A stretch of DNA of 62,375 nt from Stereocaulon alpinum (lineage: Eukaryota; Ascomycota; Lecanoromycetes; Lecanorales; Stereocaulaceae). Under the pieces are notes generated by a model. That model was not told where the DNA came from. It did no database searches and was given only the letters and a program-made list of their open reading frames with translations. Both the position numbers and the translations under genes were made by a program. Shown piece by piece: positions 47,686-60,306 of the stretch; the stretch's first letter is position 1; every line of letters begins with the position of its first letter. The stretch is from the NCBI GenBank assembly GCA_018257865.1, contig JAEUBA010000125.1:1-62375 (forward strand), read 5' to 3'.

Positions 47686-50600
47686 CTAGCGTACAGCCGT
47701 GGCCGTCTTCCCTTTCCGTGCCAAGTAGTCGCCCAGTAGACCATCAAGCCGTTTCGAAATCTCAACCAGCTTCCGGTTTTCCTCTTTATACATATTCTTT
47801 ACAATAGGATGGTCCCGTCTTGCGGGCTTAACATTGCTCTTGTCATGCACGACAACTAGCAGATCTCTGATCTCGCTGTCGTCTTCGAGATAGGCGCGTA
47901 GATTGGCGTCACTCCAAGAAGGCATCGACGATTGGGCGGTGGCAGTGGAGGCTGGAGTCTCTTCGCGGCCAGTGTTCTCTGTGGGAACCTCCACCAGTTC
48001 AGGGGATGAGAGAGACGAGACAGGAGAAGTGGAAGGTTCTTCTTGGGAGGATGTGTCGACCAGAAGAGGTGGAGGTTGGTGAGGGGTACGATTTGAGTCT
48101 TGTGGTAGGGTGCGTTGTCGGTACTCTTGTGGGGGAGCGATTTCGATGGGCGATTCAGAGAGCCGCTCTCTGGGTTGAGGCTGGTCGTAGTTGGCGACTT
48201 GTGATGGCTTGGATTCGTGTTCTTCGCGCTGTGCTTCTTGCGCAATTGTAAGCTGCCGCTCTTCTGACTCCTCGTGAGACTCGCGCTGTGATGGAGTCTC
48301 TGTTGCTGTCTCGTCTTCGGACGAGCTGGAGTCGAAGTCATCCATGTGCATGCGGTTCTTGGCTTTGCGTGCTTTCTCGGGTTTGGGTTCGGAAGGGGTG
48401 GACCTCAGGGCGTCTTTAATAGGGGAGAACATGCCCCGTCTGCTATCCTTGGGTGCTTCCGTCTGGGCTGGTTCTTCGTAATTCACTACTGGGGGGTCAA
48501 AATTGAGCGCTGGAGATGCCTCTTCCATTTTTATAGCTTGCTGCTCGGGTTGGACCATGCGCGTAGAACCAACTGGATCCGAAACAGTAGGAGGTGCTCG
48601 ACTTGGCTCTGTGATGAGTGCGCTCTGGGGGGCGTTCTGGGACTCTGCAGTACTTGGCCTTGGGCCGAAGGCATCTTTCTGGTTGTTGGATGGTCTTGGT
48701 GACACCTTTGCGGGTGGAGACTTTTGGAGTTTACTGGTCTGTCTGTGTGGTTGTGGTGCGGATCTAGCAGCTTGCGCCTCTTGAGACAGTGACTCCATCG
48801 ATTCCTTGGGCTGCGGTGACTGCCTGGAGAGATCGCTCGAGGTCTTCTCCGCTTCCTCAAGCTCCTTGTCTTGGACCTTGCTCTTCTTGTCCTTTCGTTT
48901 GAACATACCTCCAAGCATGCCTCTCTTTTCTTTCTTCTTCTTATCATCCTTGCCTTTCTCAGAAGCATCTTTCTCGAGCGAGTCGAGACTGACTCGGGGC
49001 TTAAGCTGATCGACATTAGATAGAATTTGAGGATTATTATCAAGGAACTCACTTCGTTAGGTTTGGTGACGCCTCCGCTAGAGTCATCGCGCAACAAGCT
49101 AGGCGTAAGACTAATCTTTCGAGTCTCCACGCCATCGTCTTTGTAGAATGAGTCTGTGTTCCGGACCGTGCCTTTTCTTGACTTGCTGGCAGTGCCGTCA
49201 TCTGCTGTCGTCAGTTGGGAGAGTCTACTGAGATCCGAACACTTGGTCTTACCTGAACGATCGAGCGTTTCATCACTTGTTTGAACATCTTCTGCTGCGG
49301 TAGTCTGCTCTTGTACACCGTTGTTAAGGCTCTGGTCTGCCAGCTCTTCGGCGTTAGGTGTGCCATCTCGCATTTGTCCTCTGGCCTTGAGCGGTTCCAC
49401 TGCGGCTGTGTTATCTACATCTTCCCTCTGCTCATTCTCTTGTACGGTAGCTCCGTTCTGCTCTGGGCCATTGTACCCTCCGTTATCTTCCTCCTCTTCC
49501 TCGGAGGAATAGTCATTATCCGATGGCTCGACGTAAGACGGAGCAGAGAATTGAACAGTCTTTGCATTCCGTCTTCGTATAGCCTTTTTCAGCGGGTTCA
49601 GAGAGTTACCCGGCTTCTTCTCTTCTTCATCGCCGAGCATCGTTTGAGAGAGCTAAATGAGAACTTGAAGTTAGTGACCGTTCTACGCAGGAATAACAAA
49701 ATTATGGCTTACATCAAGATTTCTGTGTTTGTTGAGCCTTGCAAGCCTTTCTAACGGCGTTTCGATATGCTCTGCTGGTAGATAGCCTACGTATCTTAGT
49801 GGTTACCGCACCAATATATGCAAGCCAAACTCACCGATGCTACTATCTTTGACCACCCGCACAAGCCACCAGTAGCTGTTGCTATCGTCTAAAAGCACCA
49901 TTGTATCTCCTTTGGTAGCGTTTGCTTGGCCTTCGACCGTTGCGACGAATGTATGGAGGGCATACACGAACTCGAAGTCGATATCCTCTGTCTCTCGTAA
50001 GCACTCTCCGCCCCAGCCCGAGTCGACAAATCGCGAATCATCAACGAAGGAAATGTCCTCGGTATCATCATCATTTGGTACAGGCTCATTTTCATTCCAG
50101 GAAGCTTTGGAGACTGGTGAGGAAGTCTCAGTAGAGGTTGATGACAGTAGTGCATCATCGAAGCTATTATCCAGAAGAGGGTCGTCCGCAGGGAGAAGAA
50201 GATGGTAAAAGCCTTCGGTGTCCAGGTCCCCGTCAAAGGACTCCTCCATATCTTCAAAACCCTCATCCTCGAAATAGCTCGCTAGCTGCTCGCTGACCAA
50301 AGGGCTCACTAGGTCGTGGCTTTCAGCTTCCTCTTCGTCGACGGCAAGAAGGATATCCTGCTCCATAGTATGCCTACCTAGCTGATGATGAACCTTGGAC
50401 GGGGTTTGATCCTGCTCATTTCGCGGGAACGAAAGAGGAAAATGCTCTGGGGTCTCAGAAAAGGGAGAAGAGGAAAATATATCACTGGGGGTTTCTTGGG
50501 CGCGGCTCTTGTCTTCTGGGGGAGAGCTGAGGGGGGTGCCTCTCTTGGGTGGGGGCAAAGATAAATGATACCCACCATCGTCTCCTATTGAAGGGGAGCT

Positions 50601-51099
50601 GGAAATTTTGTCCATCATGTCATCGTCCAGACTATCGTCTCCATCTGCGTCTCCGGCCTCTTCCTCCGCTCCAGCACCGCTGGATCCTGCATTGCGCAGG
50701 AGGTTACTCTCTGGGCCATCGCTGGCTCCATATGAGTCCCCGTCATCATGGTGTAGTAGCCCTAGCTCTTTCCCAGAAAGATCTTGTGAGGCGCGGGGGC
50801 TTCGGCCGTGTTGTTCGGAAATCTCGAGCTCAACATGCTTGAGCGCTTCTGCTTGATGAGGGGCTGGAGCGCCGTCGCCGAGCACTCCTGGGCGAGATGG
50901 TTGTCTGGTATGATCCTTAGCTGAAGGGGCCTCCTGGTCTTGGAGATCGATAGTATCTGAGGCAGTATGCGTTAGTGGGTTGCCAATAATCGAAGAGCCC
51001 CACCTTCACCACGTTCCAAAACTTGAATTTGTCGCCATGCTCTTAACCGAATTTTTGGGATCCGATCTCACCTGCTCTGATAATGTGTGGCCTTGTCAT
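47686..51099 (-). CDS. bud14: Bud14-like SH3-domain polarity protein
   Basis: Five exons: 51,099-51,072, 50,956-49,835, 49,786-49,713, 49,652-49,053 and 49,005-47,686. Introns are 115, 48, 60 and 47 bp; 3,144 nt, 1,047 residues. The first 28-bp exon encodes MTRPHIIRA and joins DTIDL in frame. An acidic, disordered N-terminal third precedes a single SH3 domain at about residues 339-395 (FVYALHTFVA, SYWWLVRV, YLPAEHIETP). It is followed directly by ERLARLNKHRN, a block I recall as characteristic of this family. The rest is long, charged and low-complexity, with a conserved-looking helical end around the DHPIVKNMYKEENRKLVE stretch. Yeast Bud14 is a bud-neck/tip scaffold that binds the phosphatase Glc7 and restrains formin Bnr1. 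The same role in hyphal polarity is inferred. Confidence 0.85.
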
Positions 51100-52287
51100 T
51101 GTGTCTGAGTCCTGCTCTTAACAGCCGCCTGCGTGAATGTCAATTGGAGTATTGGGGAAAAGGTAGCCCTTTCGCAGGTTGTTTTGACATTCGTCAAAGC
51201 CAAGCCGTGATATCTGCGATGTCGGTTGGCTGTAAAGAGAGGGTAGGTCGGGCTTTTTCATTCAACTCATTGTCTTTCAGAATGTGTCTGGGGCTTTGGG
51301 AGGCTGGCTCCAGCTTGCACGCTCTCACAAACACGAAGTTGGGGCTGAGTCATACACTGAGGGTCTCTCACCGCAACCAAAACACTGCTAAAAATGAAGT
51401 CAGATGTTCTCGTAACGTCGTCGCCGTCAGCTCTCCAGAAAGCTGAAGCGGAAGCTGGAATCGCGGCAACCCCCCTCGCCCCCCCATTCCCATTTTCAGG
51501 AACAAGTTTCAAATCGGTGATCGGCAGTTGGCCGGTCTTGGCAGAGATACATCACCGAGACCACTAGAAATGACCTAAAAACTACAGTCGGTACCGCAAC
51601 CCATTCGAAACGCTGGCATGATATGTATGTCACAAACATCCTGGGTCTAGTGGCTTAAAAGAAAGATTGACACAAATCTTTCCCGTTCTCCAGGGGCGCT
51701 GGTGGAATACCTAGGAACGGGATATCCTCACGTAACGCCAATACCCATGTGGATAATGTCATCAACGAAAGTACTTGCTGTTTATTGAAGAAGCCTCTGC
51801 TGCTCGACAAGCTACCAGAGGGATACCTGCACTTGGTACCTGCACTTAGCCCTGAAGTACATGCATTGGGACTACGTTACGGCGGGATTGATGCAGTGAC
51901 GTGGACTTACGTGGCTTATACGAAATCTGTGTTGCAAATAGCACAGGTAGACCCTTACATCACAGCATACCTCTAGAAAGTGCCTATGGTAGCGATTATG
52001 GATAGTCATTAGAACAACTTGTTTGCATAGGGCCAATCTTTTTGTGAATGGCCGAATGCTACTCCGCAGTATTCGCAGTCTCGGCAAATCCTCGGATCTG
52101 CCATCAATTCTCGTGACTTGCCAAGCCCCAGAAATCAAGGGACAAACTTGTACATACGATGGCTTCACCAGAATGATGAGGCACGACCACCCGTCATGGC
52201 TACAGAGATTGCCTGTTCATGCTTAGTGAGGTGCTCATCTGAGCTTCCCCTGATGTATCGCGCGTTACACAGAAAAGATACGTGAAT
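51100..52287. promoter_or_regulatory. Divergent promoter region of bud14 and the GT90 gene
   Basis: 1.19 kb between two divergently read starts (51,099 minus; 52,288 plus). A 75-codon frame at 51,749-51,976 has no family features and is not called. No clear TATA or operator was identified. Confidence 0.45.
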
Positions 52288-54141
52288 ATGGTGTCATTAA
52301 GGATCAAGCGGCGTTTGTTCCTGACTTTCGCTGCCCTCGCGTTGGTCGCCCTTATTTCGAACATTGTTGTGTTCTCTGGACTTTCTACACAGGACATCAA
52401 AGATCATTTGGGCGATATAAGGATACCGGGGGCAGCAAAGAAACCATGGCACGCCAACGACAAACCCTCAGACACCCCGTTGGAGCCAGTTGATGCTCAT
52501 CCGATATCTTTGCTTATGCAAGAGGCCGACAAGAACTGGCGCAAATACGAAGATGACCGATCTACGTCGTTCAGGCAGACGGTGCGCAATTACAGGAGGA
52601 AGTATGGTAGACATCCACCGCCAGGATTCATGGAATGGTACAAGTACGCACGGAAAAGGAATGTGCACAATGTCGACGACTTTGAGCAGATCATGGATGA
52701 TATCCGACCTTTCTGGGCCATCGAGCCAAGAGTCCTCCGGAATTTGGCAGCCACCATGTGGCGTGATGAAGAGGGAGGGGTATCAGGTATCCACATCCGC
52801 AACCACAAGATCGCCAAGGAGAACAATTCAGCTTGGAGGTCAGCAACAATGATCACGCTTATCAAAAAGTTCATCAAATATCTACCAGATATGGACATTG
52901 CTATGAACAGGCTGGATCAGCCACGAGTCGTAGTTCCCTGGGAAGATATGCAGGCCTTGCTTGCAAAGGAAAAGGAGACCCGAAAAACTCCTCCAGAGAG
53001 TGTCAACGAGTTCAGTCAGAATCTAGAAGGCCTGTTTGATGTGAATGATGAAGGTGGAGGGGGAGACAGAGAAGATCCTGGATGGTATTCGCATGCTGGC
53101 AAGCAATACATGGAAGTGGCTAGTACCGCCTGCCCACCAGGATCGCCAGCAAGGGCTAACAACACCAACATACAAGACGCTGAAGGAACCTACAAAGAGC
53201 GTTTGGGAGGTCTGATTACGAACTTCAACAGAAGCTCAGACCTTTGTACAGTTGGCCCACAGATCCAGGACAAGCATGGCATGCTCTACTCGAGCTCGTC
53301 TATGCTTGCTACAAAACGTCTTGTGCCTATTTTTGGCGAGTGCAAAGTCAACATCAATAGCGATATCCTATTCCCAGCGAACATGTACTGGAAACATGAT
53401 CCGAGGTATGACTATGATAGCAAGTGGGATCTGAATTGGGAAGACAAGAAAGATGTGATGATCTGGCGTGGCGTGACTTCTGGTGGCACTCAGACTGCGG
53501 AAAACTGGCGGAATATGCATCGTCAACGGCTCGTGATGCAGGTCAATGGTACCGAAATGGCTAGCAAGGAAGTCAGAATCTTGACGGAACAGCCTGAGAA
53601 GAAGGGTGAATATGAGAACTACAGGGAATTTCATCCCTCCCATTTTGCCGAGGAGCATACCGACGTTGGCTTCACCGAGACTTGGGGTTGTATACCTGAC
53701 TGCACTTTCTACGACAATGTTTGGACACTAAAGCCCGTAGTCCCTTTGGGAGAGCAATTCAAGAACAAGATCGTGGTTGATGTGGATGGTCATTCCTTCT
53801 CTGGCAGATGGATCGCCTTCTTAGAGAGTAAATCCCTGCCCATCAAAGCCACCATCTTCCGAGAATGGCATGATTCAAGACTTTTCGCATGGCGCCACTT
53901 TGTACCTATGGATAATCGCTATGACGATGTGTACACACTACTTACATACTTTTTTGGAGTTGGCACGCCCCCCGCAAGCAGGACGGCTGATAACGCCGAT
54001 GCGAACGGCAAGGCTTATGTGTCTAGACATGACAGTGAGGGGACAAGGATAGCAGGTCAGGGCCGGGAATGGGCGAAGAAAGTTTTACGGAGAGACGATA
54101 TAGAGGTGATGCTTCAATTCCGACGTATAGTCAAAATGTAG
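52288..54141 (+). CDS. Glycosyltransferase family 90 (CAP10-type), type II membrane protein
   Basis: Single exon, 617 residues. The start is the ATG at 52,288; the open frame begins two codons earlier but only with GTG. A basic N-terminus (RIKRRLF) and one hydrophobic helix (about residues 10-33) form a signal anchor, placing the catalytic part in the Golgi lumen. The C-terminal half shows the CAP10/lipopolysaccharide-modifying glycosyltransferase pattern: FPANMYWKHDP, KDVMIWRGVTSGG, CIPDCTFYDN, then KNKIVVDVDGHSFSGRW and the PIKATIFREWHDSRLFAWRH block. Cryptococcus Cap10/Cas-type proteins of this family add xylose or related sugars to surface glycans. Donor and acceptor here cannot be read from sequence. 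Confidence 0.9.
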   Translation: MVSLRIKRRLFLTFAALALVALISNIVVFSGLSTQDIKDHLGDIRIPGAAKKPWHANDKPSDTPLEPVDAHPISLLMQEADKNWRKYEDDRSTSFRQTVRNYRRKYGRHPPPGFMEWYKYARKRNVHNVDDFEQIMDDIRPFWAIEPRVLRNLAATMWRDEEGGVSGIHIRNHKIAKENNSAWRSATMITLIKKFIKYLPDMDIAMNRLDQPRVVVPWEDMQALLAKEKETRKTPPESVNEFSQNLEGLFDVNDEGGGGDREDPGWYSHAGKQYMEVASTACPPGSPARANNTNIQDAEGTYKERLGGLITNFNRSSDLCTVGPQIQDKHGMLYSSSSMLATKRLVPIFGECKVNINSDILFPANMYWKHDPRYDYDSKWDLNWEDKKDVMIWRGVTSGGTQTAENWRNMHRQRLVMQVNGTEMASKEVRILTEQPEKKGEYENYREFHPSHFAEEHTDVGFTETWGCIPDCTFYDNVWTLKPVVPLGEQFKNKIVVDVDGHSFSGRWIAFLESKSLPIKATIFREWHDSRLFAWRHFVPMDNRYDDVYTLLTYFFGVGTPPASRTADNADANGKAYVSRHDSEGTRIAGQGREWAKKVLRRDDIEVMLQFRRIVKM

Positions 54142-56940
54142 ATTAACGTGGTTACAGATCTACATGTTCCGGCTCTTACTCGAATATGCTCGGATCATGG
54201 ACGATAACCGCGATCGTATTGGCTATTCCGGAGATGGCAGCGAGCTGGATAAATATGATGGCGTCTCCCCTATGGACAGAGGCGATCATCATTGAGGTAC
54301 ATTGTATAGTAATGCGGTTCCATCACAAGCGTGCAAAGTCAATGGGCCCGGCTTATGGCTTGGCTCAGTTTGCTTTAAAGATACCCAAAGACTTCTACAT
54401 TATGTATTCTATATCTGATATATAGTGGTCATGTGTTACCTGGTCCGCTCTGTATAAATCTGCATATCTTCGAGGTCTTGGTGATTCACCGCTGCGCCTA
54501 TTTTCGTTCCTGTCAAAGCATCAACGTGTGGCTGCGTTGAAGTCTCACAAGCTTCTTCGTCTCGATCATGCTTGACGATTGCACATCGACATTGTTATTG
54601 CTCGTGTCAAAAGCTTGTTGAAGCGGAGGTCTACTGCGATTCAGCCCCATTAGGCGTGACATTTAGAGCGCCAGGTGAGCGCCTCAAGAGATTTCAGCCT
54701 TCAGGCGTGCCAAGCTTTTCGTGTCTAGACTCGACTCGTTCTACAACTAGGTCAACCAGCTCGTTAGTCAGCTAGTCATGATTCGGTCGGAGTAGGTACT
54801 GCATACAAGTGAACTAATAGTGTGAGAGGCTTCCTATGGAACCTCTCCAATTGGCATGTCAGCAGGCTTCGTCCTCATTTCGAGATAGCAGCCGATGAGG
54901 TCGTTTATGATTCCTTATACGAAAATATTCTGAGCGACCGCGGACAGCAGGGAATAGCCATTCCAGGCGCACTCGGCCTAAGTGATGGAGACGTTCAGAA
55001 TAAATTGAAATGCCAGGTATGTCCCCAACCTCAACGATCCCCAGATCAGGACTCCACTGCAACTCCCAAATGTTCTAAGACAACAATTTCCAGCACTCCT
55101 GAAATTCCTCGTTTCATTCAGCAACTTTCTCGGCCAGCACCCACTCTCGCTCAATGCCCATACAAGAGTCAAAGTCCAAACGTAAAAGTCATGGCTCGAA
55201 TGTTTGCCGTTCGCTTGTTGCACGTCCGTCGTATGTACCCCACTGCCTGACTCACAGGGCTGATCTGGCTTTGGTATGCCAAAAATCACTTCATCGAGTA
55301 GCCATCTGGTATAGATAGCCATTAACCCTGGTGCATCTGGTTCATGCATCTTGGAGTAATGACCTATTTACAAACTACTATCACAAGTGGGCAGACGATT
55401 CGAAATATGATTGGTGGAGAAATATAGCCTTGAATAAAATGGTTGGTATAAAATGTAAAACAAGGAGGAGGACTAGGAGAATTGACGTGCTCATGGAATT
55501 ACTGTAACTCAGCTAGTAACAACGCCTGTTGCTTAGATCTTTGTAAAATGATAGTTGCCTCCGACAGGCACATGAAAGATGATGTCCGACAATGCAGCTT
55601 GCGGCGCTATGCTGCATACGGGGTTTGCCACAGTGTGAGGACAGGGGTACAGGCGATCCCGCGGTGAGTGAGACGAGCTCGGAACTTACCTGTCTGACAC
55701 CATCGATTGTAAGTCCCCCAACATTCGCGACTGTGTTGTGAATACAGCTGAAGTAGCCATCCAACAATATACCGAGCAGCTGACCGCATGGGACCAAGCT
55801 TGTCATGCATAAGGGTAGCCTAACAGAAGGTTCACCTGCTTGCAAGTCGGCAAACTGCGGTGTAGTCATCATCTCAGGAACCTTAAGCAGCAGGTTTAGA
55901 GGTGTAAGGTATAGTTTAGGCGGTGCTAAATACGACCTTACCAGCTGCAATAGGTCGCCGTGGTATTGTACCTATAGGGTGACCCAGGAACGCCACATCA
56001 ACGCTAAGAAAGAAATCATATATCCCCTGCACGACCCCATGAGCGAGCCCTTAAGCGGACCTTTGATTCTATGCCTCGCAGGCAGTGACCGTATAGAAAG
56101 CGAGGGGTTCGTGTGGGCTGTCAAATTGTGCAATTATCGCCCGAGTCTCATACCTATTCACTCCAGGCGGCTTCGGGGGTTCCCGTGCGGGGACCATTCT
56201 GTGGCGGTGTGATATTCAACTTAGCGTTGGCGTGAACGCCACCAACCTACAGGGTTACATAGGCCCCACATATTTTCGTGCGCCCCTTTCGTGCATCCAC
56301 AAGCAACCCTAGCTCATGCAAGTCCTGCCCAATGGTGCTCATGCTATTATCATGTGAGAGCGTCGTTTTGCATGCGTGCGGTAGATATCCCGTCCGTCTC
56401 TGTGCAGCGACTTCCCAACAAGGTCTGCCATGAGTGGCTGGTCAAGCGACTTCCTATATACTGTTGCACTAAAGACGTACTGCAATCATTATGCTAGGCT
56501 AACAATTCCTATATCCGGTAACTTACCAGCCAGGTATGCTGTCAGGGCAGCAGGGATAAGCGATACTTGACAGTGACGCGAGGCACCTCTTTCGAGCCGA
56601 GACCCTGTAATCACCGATGGATGGGTGATTAACCTACGGACATTGTTCAAAAGCACTCACTATCTTTTCCTCTCAACCCTATTATCTTCTGCTGGAGTGT
56701 TAGTTGCAAAGCTCCCTCTTTGCGCACATTTAAGCGGCGAGCCGACGTCGCTAGTTTTCTATTTTTCAGAACGTTGCGCGAATTAGGCTTTCATAAAAAT
56801 CTGCAGAGCCTTGTACTGGGTTTATTGACACTGGAGCAGGATTCGAGTATAGCGTTGCACAATCATTGCATTGGGCACTATGCTGTCCACAAGTCTTCTA
56901 TTTGCATTCTTTGTGATAACAAGGACTTGTGGGCAATCGA
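54142..56940. other. Gene-poor interval downstream of the GT90 gene
   Basis: 2.8 kb with scattered short frames (54,186-54,425; 54,822-55,250; 55,805-56,212; all plus) lacking motifs and overlapped by equally long frames on the other strand. No RNA gene or repeat was recognised. The AT-rich sequence at 54,380-54,430 may hold the GT90 3' end. Confidence 0.35.
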
Positions 56941-58080
56941 ATGGAAACACTCGTACCAGGATACGTCCAAGCGCTTTTGGCATTGCTGGTCAAAACGCTT
57001 CCTATGACTACGTTGGCGAGTCATTACTTCGAACGTACATCTGAGCACTTACTAACTGATGTCCTCGTAGTTATTGGAGGTGGGACTGCTGGCATTACCA
57101 TTGCGTCTAGGCTTGCTGAAGACCCATCAGTATCCGTTGCGATCCTAGAAGCTGGTGGTTTCTATGAGGTGGATAATGGCAACTATAGCGTCCTTCCAGG
57201 ACTCTCCCTCTCCTCGCCTTTCCTCGCGGCAACAGAAACTTACCCTCAGCAGCCGCTGGTAGATTGGGGATTAGTGTCCGCTCCTCAAACCGGTGCGTTA
57301 AATAGAAGAATACATTACGCGCAAGGGAAAACGTTAGCTGGCTCCTCGGCCTTGAACGCATTGGCTTATCACAGAGGTTCTGAGGGTAGCTACCAACGGT
57401 GGGCTGAACTTACGGGTGACGGGTCCTACACCTTCCAAAATTTGCTTCCATTCTTCCCGAAGTCATGCCATTTTACTCCCCCTAACGACGCCAAGCGCAA
57501 TACCCCCAACGCTACAGTCAAGTTCGACCCAAGTGCATTCAACGCTGCCGGTGGACCACTGCAAGTATCGTACAGCAATTGGGTGGATCCTGCACTGACA
57601 TGGTTCCAACGAGCATTTACGTCCATTGGACTTCCAATTAGCGATGTAGGGTTCAATGCACTGGCTCGCTAGTCGGCCGAGCAGCCTGGATTATGTCCAC
57701 GATAGACCCTGAAACCGGTGAACGATCGTCCTCACAGTCATCGTTTTTGGAGCAAGCGATTCTAAACACCAATATCATAGTGTATACCCAAGCTCAAGCG
57801 AATAGTGTTCTGTTTAATGCAACAGTTGCAAGTGGAGTTTCTGTCTCTACACAAGGCGTCAACTATACTATATCAGCAAACAAAGAAGTGATCATATCTA
57901 CTGGGGTTTTCCATTCGCCTCAGCTGCTTATGGTATCTGGTAGGCTCAGTCAATCCCTTTAACACCAATATATTACTTATGAAACCTTTTCAGGTATTGG
58001 TCCCCGCACAATATTAGAGAAATACTCCATGCCGCTGATTAGATTCAAGGTTCGCGTGGGGTGACATGCAACTTCCACGT
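56941..58080 (+). pseudogene. GMC-family FAD oxidoreductase, frameshifted and 3'-decayed
   Basis: The frame from the ATG at 56,941 gives the FAD-binding motif GGGTAGITIASRLAED, ILEAGG, and the first GMC signature region (QGKTLAGSSALN, with Ala where Gly is usual). It stops at about 57,670. A second frame picks up at once with the expected continuation (SLVGRAAWIMSTIDPETG), so the break is a +2 or -1 frameshift near 57,660. The second signature HSPQLLMVSG-IG is split by a plausible intron (about 57,942-57,994), after which IGPRTILEKY is followed by another loss of frame near 58,040. I see no C-terminal catalytic His-containing domain after that. Family members oxidise alcohols or sugars with FAD. 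It is a relic rather than a working enzyme, unless the breaks are sequencing errors. Confidence 0.78.
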
Positions 58081-59153
58081 TCGATCATGGATGATTCAAA
58101 CATGAGATTACTTTGGATTCATACCAACGTCATCGTCTCAACGTGGGTAAAACAATAGCATCCATGCTTTCGTTTAACCATGAACATAATGCGGCCGACG
58201 ATAATGACAACCCACCAGCGTCATTGACCTATTATCACTTAAGAAAGAGCTCGTAAGTTGATTTTCTGCCTCTGCCTTTAGGTTCCAATGTCTTCAAATC
58301 CGAGCTAACATAAGCTCGTGATTCCTGTCAAGGCGCGTGGCTGTATCCAGAGTATTGTGCCTCTACTGTATGCCAAGCTCGGCAACGCTCAAGCCGCAGT
58401 TGATCAAGCAACACAATCATTAGTGGAGAACATCAATGGATTCGAAGAAGCTGTGCAAAAATTCTCAAGCAGCAATAAAGTGTCGAAGTCTAGTAGCGGC
58501 CCACAGCTTCACAACTTTGTGGATGGTTGCACATTGTACTGCACTGGAAATCTCGTTTGGAGGTTAGATGGTCTTCCAATCTTGAGAGACAATGTACTTA
58601 CTCGGCGACGCACAGCCTTTCGACTCAGCGCTATGGCATCAAATACGAGGATATGAGTCACGGAGTGCGCGTGCAGCTGTGAGCCGTCTGATCTGGATTG
58701 ACAGTAGACAGGTTTTCTAGGCGGAGTTCGCCTTAACACAAAACCTTCCCTCGGTCCGAACAAGGGGCCATACTAAAGCAAATTTATCGACCTTGGTTGA
58801 TGGAGTCTTCAGGGAAGAGCTTAAGCTGGTTGGGTACCTGGTAAACCCTAGCTCTATAGCATATCCTATATTTGCGCAGAAGTGTTTCAAGGAACCCAGT
58901 CGATCAAAACAATCGAATAGCAATATCCTAGTAGCTTGACTTGTGGATGACTGTGGTGACTTTGCAAAACCCGCCCACAATTTCTAGTAAGACCCCTCTC
59001 AAAGCAGTCTACTCAGGAAACCGCACAAGAGATGATTCAGAAATCCTCTATCGTATCATAGCACACGTTCGACATTGTAGTTGACTAATGGTACGGATGT
59101 TCTCACGAGAGTCTCAATTCGATAATCGAAGGCCGAGGACTCTCCACATATAC
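58081..59153. other. Region downstream of the GMC relic
   Basis: About 1.07 kb. One 112-codon frame (58,318-58,656 plus) contains an alanine- and glutamine-rich helical stretch but matches nothing I recognise and does not resemble a GMC C-terminus. The remainder is plain intergenic sequence up to the stop of the receptor gene on the minus strand. Confidence 0.35.
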
Positions 59154-60306
59154 CTAATGAAACCCCCTACCCGATAGCTCCAAACTGTCATGCAATTTCA
59201 CGAAAGCACCTTCATCTGTAGATATGGTGAGAGTGTCTATTGGAGCGCCACGATTTGTCTTTGGGTGGCCATAGTTGACGTTTTGTAGTTGAGAAGAGTG
59301 GACTCCGAGGAAGGCAAGCATTCGGTCAAGTAGAGGACGAAGTGTCAAAGCGCAGGCTACAACGATTCCGATTGAAGCCTCAATAGCGCACCAGTATGTG
59401 TCACCCACTTGACCTTGCTCAAGCTCAGATCCGAAGTCGATGCGAACGACAGCTACAAGTCTCATGACGCCGGCAACGATCGTGAACAGGCCCAAGGCAA
59501 AGGTGGCAACCAGTACGATTTTGCGGTGTTTAGGGAGCTGTAGCTTGTAGAGTGACGGAATGGGTAACGCGAAGACCGCCATGTCTAAAACGACGTCAAG
59601 TACCCCAAGAGAGATGTACGCTGCCGTTGTACTTCCGCAATGACCGGCAACTGTTTCGGTCAACAATCTGGACAGTGGTGTACAGATGAGGTAGCCAACA
59701 AGGATGTTTGCCAGTGACCAGCCGACACAAAGGCAGTACACCGTCGTGGCCACCGTACGGAAAGTCTTGGTGAAGAATATGCGGATGAATGTCAAGCATA
59801 TACTGACTTTGATAAGTCCGTTGGCGATGGGCCAATTCGTTTGACTTGCGAGCGAATACTGACAAAGGATAAGATTAGTGATGCTCCTTCACCGTGATCC
59901 TTGGTACCACGAACCTTGCTCGCTCTCACAAGGGTGTCGGGTGTAAGTTGACCAGTCTGCCAGCCTAGACCGCCGTTAAAGGCCACTACGCACGCGTCAG
60001 CCCAGCTCCGAACTTCTTGCGCACACTTGAATGCATACAGAGAAAGACGACAACGACGTAGCTCCATTCAAACACCTTCAAAAGTATCAGTCTTGCCCCT
60101 GAACATCATCTCGAGCAACATACGAGCGCGGCAAGGATCAACCAGTCCTCTAACCACAATCCTAAACCTTTGATTCGCCGCACCCAGAAGCGCAAGCCCA
60201 CAGCGATTGTCGCAAGGAAAGAGAAGACGAAAGATAGGACCACAGCGGTGATGCCGCCTTCACTGAAGCGACTTGTATGAGAAGGTGCGGATCCTGGCGT
60301 TGACAT
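59154..60306 (-). CDS. Rhodopsin-domain (PTH11-related) integral membrane protein
   Basis: Four exons: 60,306-60,124, 60,075-60,039, 59,985-59,915 and 59,858-59,154. Introns are 48, 53 and 56 bp; 996 nt, 331 residues. The joined protein has seven hydrophobic helices: helix 1 from about residue 20, LEDWLILAAL joined to VFEWSYVVVVFL, the LTPDTLVRASKYS loop, then LIKVSICLTFIRIFF, a GVLDVVLDMAVFALPIP helix and a final IGIVVACALTLRPLL. These are the fungal rhodopsin-like (PTH11 superfamily) hallmarks, with the LRPL motif ending helix 7. Its function is membrane sensing by family; the ligand is unknown. It is divergent from the GMC gene at 61,238 across a 931-bp gap, and only distantly similar to the receptor at 30,058. 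Confidence 0.87.

Noticed and set aside
54822..56212. Several 61-145 codon frames downstream of the GT90 gene
   Set aside because: Opposite-strand frames of equal length and no recognisable domain; no consistent gene model could be built.
58318..58656. 112-codon frame as the C-terminus of the broken GMC gene
   Set aside because: Its sequence lacks the conserved HPxGTxxM-like region and other features of the GMC C-terminal domain.
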